A stretch of DNA of 64,000 nucleotides, taken from positions 124,001-188,000 of the forward strand of contig NZ_JBHRSJ010000016.1 of the NCBI RefSeq assembly GCF_042643485.1, read 5' to 3'. Of the stretch, positions 7,918-16,333 are shown in pieces. The position numbers were made by a program, and so were the translations under genes. The first letter of the stretch is position 1. Each line of letters starts with the position of its first letter. The notes beneath the pieces are model-generated. The model was not told where the DNA came from. It saw only the letters and a program-made list of their open reading frames with translations, and made no database searches. The stretch is from Azotobacter bryophylli. GTDB lineage: Bacteria; Pseudomonadota; Gammaproteobacteria; Pseudomonadales; Pseudomonadaceae.

Positions 7918-7945
7918 AAGGCGCATCCTTGGATGCGCCTTTTCT
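7918..7945 (+). terminator. Rho-independent terminator after the tRNA remnant
   Basis: AAGGCGCATCC and GGATGCGCCTT form an 11-base perfect stem with a TT loop, followed by TTCTTC. It is well preserved, which suggests that the tRNA unit upstream was once transcribed normally and separates it from ppiD. Confidence 0.8.
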
Positions 7946-8009
7946 TCTATTAGGACTCTACCCGTGCTACGCGGCTGTATTCGCTCCGTGCAGCCGTTCT
8001 GGGGGAAGC

Positions 8010-9884
8010 ATGCTGCAGAACATCAGGGACAATTCACAAGGGTGGATTGCCAAAACTCTTATCGGCCTGATTATTGTGCTGCTGGCTTTGACCGGGGTCG
8101 ATGCCATTATCAGTAGTACCAGTAACAGTCAGAATGCTGCTGAAGTCAACGGAGAGAAGATTACCCTCACCGACTTGAATCAGGCAGTCGACATACAGAG
8201 GCGTCAGTTGATCCAGCAACTGGGTAAGGATTTTGATGCCTCGCTACTCGACGAGAAGCTGCTGCGCAATGCCGCGCTGAATGGCTTGATCGAGCGAGAG
8301 CTTCTTCTGCAGGGGGCTCAGTCCGCCGGCTTCGCGTTCTCACAGGCCGCGCTGGACCAACTGATCCTGCAAACTCCGGAATTTCAGATCGATGGTAAGT
8401 TCGACGCCAATCGATTCGATCAAGTCATCATGCAGATGGGATACAGCCGCCTGCAATTTCGCCGGATGCTCGAGCAGGAGATGCAGATCAATCAGCTGCG
8501 AGCCGGCCTTGCTGGGAGTGCCTTTGTCACCGATGCTCAGGTCAACTCCTTCGTGCAGCTGGAAAAGCAGACCCGCGACTTTGCCACTATGAACGTGAAG
8601 GCCGATGAAGCCGGTGCGCAAGTCCAAGATGCCGATATCAAGGCTTATTACGACGAGCACGCCAGCCAGTATCTGACCCCCGAGCAGGTTGTCGTGGAGT
8701 ATATCGAGTTGAAGAAGGATGACTTTTTCAGCCAGGTCGAAGTCTCCGATCAGGATCTGCAAGCTCTTTATCAGAAGGAAATTGCCAATCTCGTCGAGCA
8801 GCGTCAGGCCGCCCATATCTTGATCGAAGTGAACGACAAGCAAAGTGATGCGCAGGCCAGGGCTAAGATCGAGGAGATCAAAAAGCGTCTTGATCAAGGT
8901 GAAGACTTTGCCACTTTGGCCAAGGAGTACTCCCAAGACAGGGGGTCGGCTACCAATGGCGGAGATCTGGGGTATGCCGGCCCTGGCGTCTATGATCCTG
9001 CCTTCGAGCAGGCACTCTATGCCCTGTCGAAAGGTCAGGTTTCCGCACCGGTACATACCGAATTCGGTTGGCATCTGATCAAGCTGCTGGATGTGCAAGA
9101 GCCAGAGGTTCCTAGCTTCGACAGCATGAAGGAAAAACTGGTACGCGATCTGAAAGAAGAAAAAGTCGAACAGCGTTTCGTCGAGGCTACGCGTGAGCTC
9201 GAGTCCTCCTCTTTCGAGGCAGCCGATCTTGCGCAGCCTGCCCAAGAGCTGGGGCTGAAAGTGAAGACCTCCGCACCCTTCGGGCGTGAAGGCGGAGAGG
9301 GAATCACTGCCAACCGCCAAGTCGTTCAAGCCGCATTCAGTCCGGCTATTCTGGAAGAGGGCAGCAATAGCGGTGCTATCGAGCTTGATCCTGACACCGT
9401 GGTAGTGCTGCGCTTGAAGGAGCATCGGAAACCTGAGCAGTTACCGCTGGAGCGGGTGGCCGACGGTATCCGCCTGCAGTTGAAACGGCAGCATGCCGCC
9501 GAAGCTGCGAAGAGCCAGGGCGAGAAGCTGCTGAGCGAACTCCGCAGTGGTCAGACGCCTGCTAGTCAGGCGAAAGTGGGGGAAGGATGGAGTGTGGTCG
9601 AGGCCGCTACTCGCAGCCAGGAAGGTATAGACCCATCAGTCCTTCAGGCGGTATTCCGCATGGCCAAGCCAAGCACTGCCGACAAGCCGACCTTCACCGG
9701 GCTGTCCCTGCCTAACGGCGACTACCTGCTGGTCCGTCTGAATGGAGTCAGCGAGCCGAATGCTGAGCTGACCGACGAAGAGCGCGATATGTATCGCCGC
9801 TTCCTCGCCTCGCGTATCGGTCAGCAGGATTTCGCGGCCTATCGTCGCTTGCTGAAAGACAAGGCGGAGATCGAGCGCTTCTGA
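8010..9884 (+). CDS. ppiD: Periplasmic folding chaperone PpiD (SurA/parvulin family, membrane anchored)
   Basis: PpiD is tethered to the inner membrane near the Sec translocon and helps newly exported proteins fold. The ATG at 8010 gives 624 residues beginning MLQNIRDNSQGWIAKTLIG, with a GGGGGAAG ribosome site just before it. A single N-terminal membrane segment is at about residues 15-33, a SurA-like helical region follows, and a parvulin domain (HILIEVND through FGWHLIKLLD) spans about 260-360. In-frame upstream codons back to 7929 overlap the terminator and are not expected to be used. Confidence 0.95.
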   Translation: MLQNIRDNSQGWIAKTLIGLIIVLLALTGVDAIISSTSNSQNAAEVNGEKITLTDLNQAVDIQRRQLIQQLGKDFDASLLDEKLLRNAALNGLIERELLLQGAQSAGFAFSQAALDQLILQTPEFQIDGKFDANRFDQVIMQMGYSRLQFRRMLEQEMQINQLRAGLAGSAFVTDAQVNSFVQLEKQTRDFATMNVKADEAGAQVQDADIKAYYDEHASQYLTPEQVVVEYIELKKDDFFSQVEVSDQDLQALYQKEIANLVEQRQAAHILIEVNDKQSDAQARAKIEEIKKRLDQGEDFATLAKEYSQDRGSATNGGDLGYAGPGVYDPAFEQALYALSKGQVSAPVHTEFGWHLIKLLDVQEPEVPSFDSMKEKLVRDLKEEKVEQRFVEATRELESSSFEAADLAQPAQELGLKVKTSAPFGREGGEGITANRQVVQAAFSPAILEEGSNSGAIELDPDTVVVLRLKEHRKPEQLPLERVADGIRLQLKRQHAAEAAKSQGEKLLSELRSGQTPASQAKVGEGWSVVEAATRSQEGIDPSVLQAVFRMAKPSTADKPTFTGLSLPNGDYLLVRLNGVSEPNAELTDEERDMYRRFLASRIGQQDFAAYRRLLKDKAEIERF

Positions 9885-9901
9885 TCCCGAGCTGACTCTG
9901 G

Positions 9902-9939
9902 CCAATAAAAAACCCGCATTCATGCGGGTTTTTTATTGG
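9902..9939. terminator. Bidirectional terminator shared by ppiD and fabI
   Basis: An 18-base perfect inverted repeat (9902-9919 with 9922-9939) separated by only two bases. The core CCCGCAT/ATGCGGG is flanked by A6 and T6 runs, so it can act as an intrinsic terminator on both strands. It lies between the convergent ppiD and fabI stop codons. Confidence 0.92.
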
Positions 9940-9948
9940 GTTGGAGAC

Positions 9949-10743
9949 TCAGTCTTCCAGGGAGCCCATGGCGGTAGTGTTGAAACCACCGTCGACGTAG
10001 AGAATTTCACCACTGATGCCCGAAGCCAGATCGGAGCAGAGGAAGGCGCCAGCATTGCCGACTTCATCGATGGTCACGTTGCGGCGCAAGGGGGTCTGAC
10101 GCTCGTTGGCAGCGAGCATCTTGCGGAAACTGGCGATGCCGGAAGCGGCCAGGGTACGGATCGGGCCTGCAGAAATGCAGTTCACGCGGGTACCTTCCGG
10201 GCCGAGGCTAGCGGCCAGGTAGCGGACTCCGGCTTCCAGGCTGGCCTTGGCCATGCCCATGACGTTGTAGTTGGGCATGGTGCGCTCGGCGCCCAGATAG
10301 CTCAGGGTCAGCAGGCTGCCGTTACGTCCCTTCATCATCTCGCGTCCGGCCTTGGCCAGGGCTACGAAGCTGTAGGCGCTGATATCGTGGGCGATTTTGA
10401 AGCCTTCACGATTGGTGACTTCGGTGAAGTCGCCGTTGAGCTGGTCGCCTGGGGCGAAGCCTACCGAGTGGACGATGCAGTCCAGTCCATCCCATTTCTT
10501 GCCCAGCTCCTCGAAGACCTTGGTGATGTCCTCGTCCTTGGCCACATCGCAAGGGAAGCACAGCTCTGCGCTGGAGCCCCAGCCGGCGGCAAATTCCTCG
10601 ACCCGCCCTTTTAGCTTGTCGTTCTGATAGGTGAACGCCAGCTCGGCACCTTCGCGATGCATGGCGGCGGCGATACCCGAGGCGATGGACAGTTTGCTGG
10701 CGACGCCGACGATCAGTACGCGCTTACCGGCGAGAAATCCCAT
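9949..10743 (-). CDS. fabI: Enoyl-[acyl-carrier-protein] reductase FabI
   Basis: NADH-dependent reductase that completes each round of type II fatty acid elongation. The 264 residues begin MGFLAGKRVLIVGVASKLSI, the variant glycine-rich nucleotide site of FabI-type SDR proteins. The catalytic Tyr and Lys lie in NYNVMGMAKASLE (Tyr-x6-Lys), and the C-terminal DGGFNTTAM is typical. It is followed on the same strand from upstream by the yej operon (19-base gap), so it may be partly co-transcribed with it. Confidence 0.96.
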   Translation of the reverse strand: MGFLAGKRVLIVGVASKLSIASGIAAAMHREGAELAFTYQNDKLKGRVEEFAAGWGSSAELCFPCDVAKDEDITKVFEELGKKWDGLDCIVHSVGFAPGDQLNGDFTEVTNREGFKIAHDISAYSFVALAKAGREMMKGRNGSLLTLSYLGAERTMPNYNVMGMAKASLEAGVRYLAASLGPEGTRVNCISAGPIRTLAASGIASFRKMLAANERQTPLRRNVTIDEVGNAGAFLCSDLASGISGEILYVDGGFNTTAMGSLED

Positions 10744-10762
10744 GGATCAGTTCCTCTTCTAG

Positions 10763-12376
10763 TTAATCGGCAGTACCGGGGGCCAGGAAAGCGGCCTCCA
10801 GCAGCTGCCGTGTGTAAATGTGTTGGGGGGCGTCGAAAATTGCCTTCGCCGGCCCCTGTTCGACGACTCGTCCCTGCCTCATGACCACCAACTGGTGGCT
10901 CAGTGCCTTGACCACGGCGAGATCATGGCTGATGAACAGGTAGGTCAGGTCGTACTTGCGCTGCAATGATCGCAGCAGTTCCACTACCTGGCGCTGAACT
11001 GTACGGTCGAGCGCCGACGTGGGCTCGTCCAGCAGGATCAGCGCCGGCTTCAGCACCAAAGCGCGGGCGATGGCGATCCTTTGCCGCTGCCCGCCGGAAA
11101 ACTCGTGGGGATAGCGATGCCGGGTTTCCGGATCCAGCCCCACCTCCACGAGCGCCTCGACGATTGCCCGCTCCTGCTCGACCGGTGTTCCTATTCCGTG
11201 GATTTGCAGGCCTTCGCCGACGATCTGTCCCACCGACATGCGCGGACTGAGGCTGCCGAACGGGTCCTGGAAGACCACCTGCATTTCCCGGCGCAGAGGG
11301 CGGACCTGCTCCTGCGACAGGCCGTCGAGGGGCTGACCGTGGAAACGGATGGAGCCCCGACTGCCGAGCAGGCGCAGGATCGCCAGCCCCAATGTGGACT
11401 TGCCCGATCCGCTCTCGCCGACGATGCCTAGGGTCTGTCCCTTGTGCAGCGTGAAATCGATACCGTCGACCGCTTTCACGTGGTCCACCGTACGGCGCAG
11501 CAGACCTTTCCTGATCGGGAACCAGACACGTAGGTCCTTGATTTCCAGCATCGGCTCGCCGACCGGATTGTCCGCCGGCCCGCCACTCGGTACGGCCGCG
11601 AGCAGTTCCTGAGTGTAGGCATGCCGGGGAGCATGGAACAGTTCATTGCATGGCGCCTGTTCGACGATCCGACCACGCTGCATGACACATACGCGGTGGG
11701 CGATTCGCCGAACTAGATTGAGATCGTGGGTGATCAGCAGTAGGGCCATGCCCAAGCGAGACTGCAGATCCTTGAGCAGTTCGAGGATCTTCAGCTGCAC
11801 GGTGACGTCCAGGGCCGTGGTCGGCTCGTCGGCGATCAGCAGCTCCGGCTCGTTGGCCAGGGCCATGGCGATCATCACCCGTTGCCGCTGGCCGCCGGAG
11901 AGCTCATGGGGAAAGGACTTCAGGCGCTTCTGCGGTTCGGGGATGCCGACGAGCTCAAGGAGCTCGAGGGTACGCGCCGTGGCGGCGTTGCCGCTCAGGC
12001 CCTTGTGCAGTGTCAGCACCTCGTTGATCTGCTTCTCGATGGTATGCAGCGGATTCAGCGAGGTCATCGGCTCCTGAAAGACCATGGCTATTCGGTTGCC
12101 GCGGATGCCCCGCAGCCTGCGCTCATCGAGCTGCAGCAGATCCTCTCCGGCGTAGTGGATGGTGCCGCTCGGATGTCGAGCCAGGGGGTAGGGGAGCAGG
12201 CGCAGGATGGAGTGGGCGGTGACGGACTTGCCGGAGCCGCTTTCCCCGACGAGAGCGAGCGTCTCGCCCTTGCGGATGTCAAAGCTGACGCCTTCCACCA
12301 CGCGCTGCGCCTTGTCGCCACTGACGAATTCGACGGCGAGATCGCGTATCTCGATCAGATTTTCCGGATTGCTCAT
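10763..12376 (-). CDS. yejF: YejF-like oligopeptide ABC transporter, fused double ATPase
   Basis: Energises import by the YejBE permeases. In 537 residues it carries two complete nucleotide-binding domains: GESGSGKS, LSGGQRQRV and LIADEPTTALD in the first half, and GESGSGKST, FSGGQRQRI and LLDEPTSALD in the second. Each is followed by the oligopeptide-family C-terminal extension. The ATG at 12376 overlaps the end of yejE (stop 12378-12380), with GAGGAA as its ribosome site, indicating translational coupling. It is the last gene of the operon. Confidence 0.93.
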   Translation of the reverse strand: MSNPENLIEIRDLAVEFVSGDKAQRVVEGVSFDIRKGETLALVGESGSGKSVTAHSILRLLPYPLARHPSGTIHYAGEDLLQLDERRLRGIRGNRIAMVFQEPMTSLNPLHTIEKQINEVLTLHKGLSGNAATARTLELLELVGIPEPQKRLKSFPHELSGGQRQRVMIAMALANEPELLIADEPTTALDVTVQLKILELLKDLQSRLGMALLLITHDLNLVRRIAHRVCVMQRGRIVEQAPCNELFHAPRHAYTQELLAAVPSGGPADNPVGEPMLEIKDLRVWFPIRKGLLRRTVDHVKAVDGIDFTLHKGQTLGIVGESGSGKSTLGLAILRLLGSRGSIRFHGQPLDGLSQEQVRPLRREMQVVFQDPFGSLSPRMSVGQIVGEGLQIHGIGTPVEQERAIVEALVEVGLDPETRHRYPHEFSGGQRQRIAIARALVLKPALILLDEPTSALDRTVQRQVVELLRSLQRKYDLTYLFISHDLAVVKALSHQLVVMRQGRVVEQGPAKAIFDAPQHIYTRQLLEAAFLAPGTAD

Positions 12377-12377
12377 C

Positions 12378-13397
12378 TCACTTCCTCGGATCGAAGGCAT
12401 CGCGCGCAGCCTCGCCGATGAACACCAGCAGGCTCAGCATCACGGCCAGCACCAGGAAGGCGCTGATACCGAGCCAGGGCGCCTGGAGGTTGGACTTGCC
12501 CTGGGCCACCAGCTCGCCGAGAGAAGGGGCGCCAGGCGGGAGGCCGAAACCGAGGAAGTCCAGCGCGGTGAGGGTGCCGATAGCACCGGTGAGGATGAAG
12601 GGCATGAAGGTCATGGTCGAGACCATGGCGTTGGGCAGGATATGGCGATACATGATGGCGCCATTGCTCATGCCCAGTGCCCGGGCTGCCCGGACATACT
12701 CCAGATTGCGGCCGCGAAGGAACTCGGCGCGGACCACGTCCACCAGGGTCATCCAGGAAAACAGCAGCATGATGCCCAGCAGCCACCAGAAGTTCGGCTG
12801 CACGAAGCTGGCCAGGATGATCAGCAGATAGAGTACCGGCAGGCCGGACCAGACCTCGATGAAGCGCTGGCCGAGCAGGTCCACCCAGCCGCCGTAGAAG
12901 CCCTGCAGGGCGCCGACGATAACGCCCACCAAGGAGCTGAGAATGGTCAGGGTCAGCGCGAAGAGCACGGAGATGCGGAAGCCGTAGATCACCCGGGCGA
13001 GCACGTCACGGCCCTGGTCGTCGGTTCCCAGCCAGTTCACCGTCGAAGGCGGGGCCGGAGCGGGTACGGTCAGATCGTAGTTGATGCTCGAATAGCTGAA
13101 TCTGATCGGCGGCCAGAGCATCCAGCCGTCCTTTTGCGCGATCAGCTCCTGGATATAGGGGCTCTTGTAGTTGGTGCGCAGGGGAAATTCGCCGCCGAAA
13201 GTGGTTTCCGGATAGCGCTTGAATACCGGGAAGTACCATTCGCCGTCGTAGCGCACCGCCAGGGGCTTGTCGTTGGCGATCAGTTCGGCGCCCAGGCTCA
13301 GGCCGAACAGGACGAGAAACAGCCAGAGCGACCACCAGCCACGCTTGTGCGCCTTGAAGCTTTGCAGTCGACGTCGATTCAGGGGAGACAGCTTCAT
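12378..13397 (-). CDS. yejE: YejE-like oligopeptide ABC transporter permease
   Basis: Inner-membrane permease subunit of 339 residues. It begins MKLSPLNRRRLQSFKAHKRG, has a membrane segment at about 20-38, then a long periplasmic stretch with the NWLGTDDQGRDVLARVIYG motif typical of DppC/OppC/YejE proteins. Five further membrane helices follow. The EAA loop is visible as ARALGMSNGAIMYRHILPNA. Only two bases separate it from yejB, and it overlaps the yejF start region. Confidence 0.94.
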   Translation of the reverse strand: MKLSPLNRRRLQSFKAHKRGWWSLWLFLVLFGLSLGAELIANDKPLAVRYDGEWYFPVFKRYPETTFGGEFPLRTNYKSPYIQELIAQKDGWMLWPPIRFSYSSINYDLTVPAPAPPSTVNWLGTDDQGRDVLARVIYGFRISVLFALTLTILSSLVGVIVGALQGFYGGWVDLLGQRFIEVWSGLPVLYLLIILASFVQPNFWWLLGIMLLFSWMTLVDVVRAEFLRGRNLEYVRAARALGMSNGAIMYRHILPNAMVSTMTFMPFILTGAIGTLTALDFLGFGLPPGAPSLGELVAQGKSNLQAPWLGISAFLVLAVMLSLLVFIGEAARDAFDPRK

Positions 13398-13399
13398 CC

Positions 13400-14485
13400 T
13401 CAAGTCTCCCGGCTTTCGAAGTCGATCCGCGGATCGACCAGGGTGTAGGTGAGGTCGCCGATCAATTTCACGACAAGTCCCAGCAAGGTGAAGATGAAAA
13501 GGGTGCCGAAGACCACCGGGTAGTCTCGGTTGATCGCCGCTTCGAAGCTCAGCAGGCCGAGGCCGTCCAAGGAGAAGATCACCTCGATCAGGAGCGATCC
13601 GGTGAAGAACAGGCCGATGAAGGCCGCCGGGAAGCCGGCGATGATGATCAGCATGGCGTTGCGGAAGACGTGCCCGTAGAGCACACGGTTCTTCGACAGG
13701 CCCTTGGCGCGGGCGGTGATCACGTACTGCTTGTTGATCTCGTCGAGGAAGCTGTTCTTGGTCAGCAGGGTGAGCGTGGCGAAGTTGCCGATCACCAGAG
13801 CGGTAACCGGCAGGGTCAGGTGCCAGAAATAGTCGAGGATCTTGCCGCCCAGGCTGAGCTCCTCGAAGTCGTTCGAAGTCAGTCCGCGCAGGGGGAACCA
13901 GTCGAAATAGCTGCCGCCGGCGAACAGCACGATCAGCAGAATGGCGAAGAGGAACGCCGGAATCGCGTAGCCGACGATGATCGCCGAGCTGGTCCAGACA
14001 TCGAAGGTGCTGCCGTGGCGGATCGCCTTGGCGATGCCCAGGGGGATGGACACCAGATACATGATCAGGGTGCTCCATAGCCCGAGGGAGATCGAAACCG
14101 GCATCTTTTCGACGATGAGATCGACCACCTTGGCGTCGCGGAAGAAGCTCTCGCCGAAATCCAGCTTGAGGTAATTGGTCAGCATCAGCCAGAAGCGCTC
14201 GTGGGCCGGCTTGTCGAAACCGTACATGCGCTCGATCTCGGCGATCAGGTCGGGGTCCAGACCCTGCGCGCCGCGGTAGTTGGAGCTGCCCGAGGCCACC
14301 TCGCTGCCGCCGCCGGAAATCCGTCCCGTGGCGCCGCCGGCCGCCGCCTCGAAGCCCTCCAGTTTGGCGATGGCCTGTTCCACCGGGCCGCCGGGTGCGG
14401 CCTGGATGATGACGAAGTTCAGCAGCAGGATGCCGAACAGCGTGGGTACGATCAGCAGCAGGCGCCGCAGGATATAGGCAAGCAT
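13400..14485 (-). CDS. yejB: YejB-like oligopeptide ABC transporter permease
   Basis: Partner permease of YejE, 361 residues, starting MLAYILRRLLLIVPTLFGIL with the first membrane helix. The long periplasmic insert at about 40-110 (rich in Gly and Ala) distinguishes YejB from DppB. The EAA loop reads TARAKGLSKNRVLYGHVFRN. It starts three bases after the stop of the solute-binding protein gene upstream, so the operon is tightly packed. Confidence 0.94.
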   Translation of the reverse strand: MLAYILRRLLLIVPTLFGILLLNFVIIQAAPGGPVEQAIAKLEGFEAAAGGATGRISGGGSEVASGSSNYRGAQGLDPDLIAEIERMYGFDKPAHERFWLMLTNYLKLDFGESFFRDAKVVDLIVEKMPVSISLGLWSTLIMYLVSIPLGIAKAIRHGSTFDVWTSSAIIVGYAIPAFLFAILLIVLFAGGSYFDWFPLRGLTSNDFEELSLGGKILDYFWHLTLPVTALVIGNFATLTLLTKNSFLDEINKQYVITARAKGLSKNRVLYGHVFRNAMLIIIAGFPAAFIGLFFTGSLLIEVIFSLDGLGLLSFEAAINRDYPVVFGTLFIFTLLGLVVKLIGDLTYTLVDPRIDFESRET

Positions 14486-14488
14486 CGG

Positions 14489-16333
14489 TTACTGTCCCCC
14501 GACGCCCGGCGCGACTGGCACGGCCGGCTGAGGCTGCGCCTGGGTCTTCATCCACCAGGTGTACAGGCCGATGTCGTACAGCGGCGTGACCTTCGGGTGT
14601 TCCAGGCGATTCCAGTAGGCCACCCGCCAAGTCTTGATGTGCCAGTTGGGGACCACGTAATACCCCCAGAGCAGGACCCGATCCAGCGCCCGGGTGTGGC
14701 TGATCAGGGATTCGCGGGAGTCGGCCTGGATCAGCCCCTCCACCAGGCTGTCGATCGCCGGGTCCTTGAGACCGATGAAGTTGCGGCTGCCCGGGTTGTC
14801 GGCGCTGACCGAGTGCCAGTATTCGCGTTGCTCGTTGCCCGGTGAATTGGATTGGCCGAAGCCGCCGACCATCATGTCGAAATCCCGTGAACGGAGGCGG
14901 TTGATGTATTGCGAGACGTCGACCCGGCGGATCACCAGATCGATGCCGAGATCGGCCAGATTGCGCTTGTAGGGCAGGAGGACGCGCTCGAACTCGGCTT
15001 GGGCGAGGAGGAACTCGATGCTGACCGGCTTGCCGCTGGCGTCCAGCATGCGGTCGCCCTCGACGTGCCAGCCGGCCTCCTGGAGCAACTGGTAGGCGCG
15101 GCGCTGCTGATCCCGGATGATGCCGCTGCCGTCGGAGACCGGAACCTTGAACTCCTCGGTGAACACCTGAGGAGGAATCTTCCCGCGCAGCGGCTCGAGG
15201 ATTTTCAGTTCGGCCGCATCGGGCAGTCCGCGGGCGGCCAGTTCGGAGTTGTCGAAATAGCTGTGGGTACGGGTGTAGGCGCCGTTGAACAGCTGACGAT
15301 TGGTCCACTCGAAGTCGAACAGCAGGCCCAGTGCTTCGCGTACGCGGCGATCCTGGAACAGGGGACGGCGAATGTTGAAGACGAAGCCCTGCATGCCTGC
15401 CGGGTTGTGGTTGGCGATCTCTTCCTTGATCAGCGCGCCGCTGTGTACCGCCGGAACGTTGTAGGCGGTCGCCCAGTTCTTCGCGCTGGTCTCCAGCCAG
15501 TAGTCGAACTGACCGGCCTTGAGCGCCTCCAAGGCGACGGTGTTGTCGCGGTAGTAGTCGTACTGGATGGCGTCGAAATTGTAGAAGCCGCGATTGACCG
15601 GCAGATCCTTGCCCCACCAGTCCTTCACCCGCTGATAGCGGATCGAACGCCCGGGCTGTACTTCCGCGACCTGGTAGGGGCCGCTGCCGAGGGGGATGTC
15701 CAGGCTGCCGCGGGTGAAGTCGCGGCCCTGCCACCAGTGCTTGGGCAGCACCGCCAACTGGCCGATGATCAGCGGCAGCTCGCGGTTGTCGGTATGGCGG
15801 AAGTCGAAGCGTACCCGGCGCTCGTCCTCGGCGACCGCTTTCTCGACATCGGCATAGTAGGCCTTGAAGGACGGCGACCCGTCCTTCATGAGGGTCTCGA
15901 AGGAGAAGACCACGTCCTCGGCCGTCACCGGATGACCGTCGTGGAAGCGCGCCTCGGGACGCAGGTAGAAGCGCACCCAGCTGTTGTCCGGCGCCTTCTC
16001 CATCTTCTCGGCGAGCAGGCCGTATTCGGTGAAGGGTTCGTCCAGGCTATGACGCGTCAAGGTGTCGTAGATCAGGCCGATGTCGTCAGCGGCCACCCCT
16101 TTGTTGATGAAGGGGTTGAGGCTGTCGAATCCGCCGAAGCCGGCCTGACGCAGGGTTCCGCCCTGTGGCGCGTCGGGGTTCACGTAATCGAAGTGGCGGA
16201 AGTTGGCAGGGTATTTCGGCGCCTCGCCATAAAGCGTCAGGGCATGCTGCGGTGCGGCCTGGCCCAGACCGGTCAGACTCAGCATCAGCCCGCCTACGGC
16301 GCATAGCAAGACGGAACGAAGGGGGCGCATCAT
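14489..16333 (-). CDS. yejA: YejA-like periplasmic solute-binding protein (first of two paralogues)
   Basis: SBP_bac_5 family binder delivering peptides to YejBEF. The ATG at 16333 gives 614 residues with a clear Sec signal peptide (MMRPLRSVLLCAVGGLMLSL through GLGQAAP). The mature part shows DYVNPDAPQGGTLRQAGFGG and FDSLNPFINKGV, and DWWGKDLPVNRGFYNFD in the second lobe; all are hallmarks of the YejA subgroup. Its start codon overlaps the stop of the second binder gene (ATGATG containing TGA), so they are translationally coupled. Confidence 0.92.
   Translation of the reverse strand: MMRPLRSVLLCAVGGLMLSLTGLGQAAPQHALTLYGEAPKYPANFRHFDYVNPDAPQGGTLRQAGFGGFDSLNPFINKGVAADDIGLIYDTLTRHSLDEPFTEYGLLAEKMEKAPDNSWVRFYLRPEARFHDGHPVTAEDVVFSFETLMKDGSPSFKAYYADVEKAVAEDERRVRFDFRHTDNRELPLIIGQLAVLPKHWWQGRDFTRGSLDIPLGSGPYQVAEVQPGRSIRYQRVKDWWGKDLPVNRGFYNFDAIQYDYYRDNTVALEALKAGQFDYWLETSAKNWATAYNVPAVHSGALIKEEIANHNPAGMQGFVFNIRRPLFQDRRVREALGLLFDFEWTNRQLFNGAYTRTHSYFDNSELAARGLPDAAELKILEPLRGKIPPQVFTEEFKVPVSDGSGIIRDQQRRAYQLLQEAGWHVEGDRMLDASGKPVSIEFLLAQAEFERVLLPYKRNLADLGIDLVIRRVDVSQYINRLRSRDFDMMVGGFGQSNSPGNEQREYWHSVSADNPGSRNFIGLKDPAIDSLVEGLIQADSRESLISHTRALDRVLLWGYYVVPNWHIKTWRVAYWNRLEHPKVTPLYDIGLYTWWMKTQAQPQPAVPVAPGVGGQ

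Noticed and set aside
12378..15734. A 1118-codon minus-strand frame that includes yejE
   Set aside because: The N-terminal two thirds are out-of-frame readings of yejB and yejA. Only the part from 13397 is YejE.
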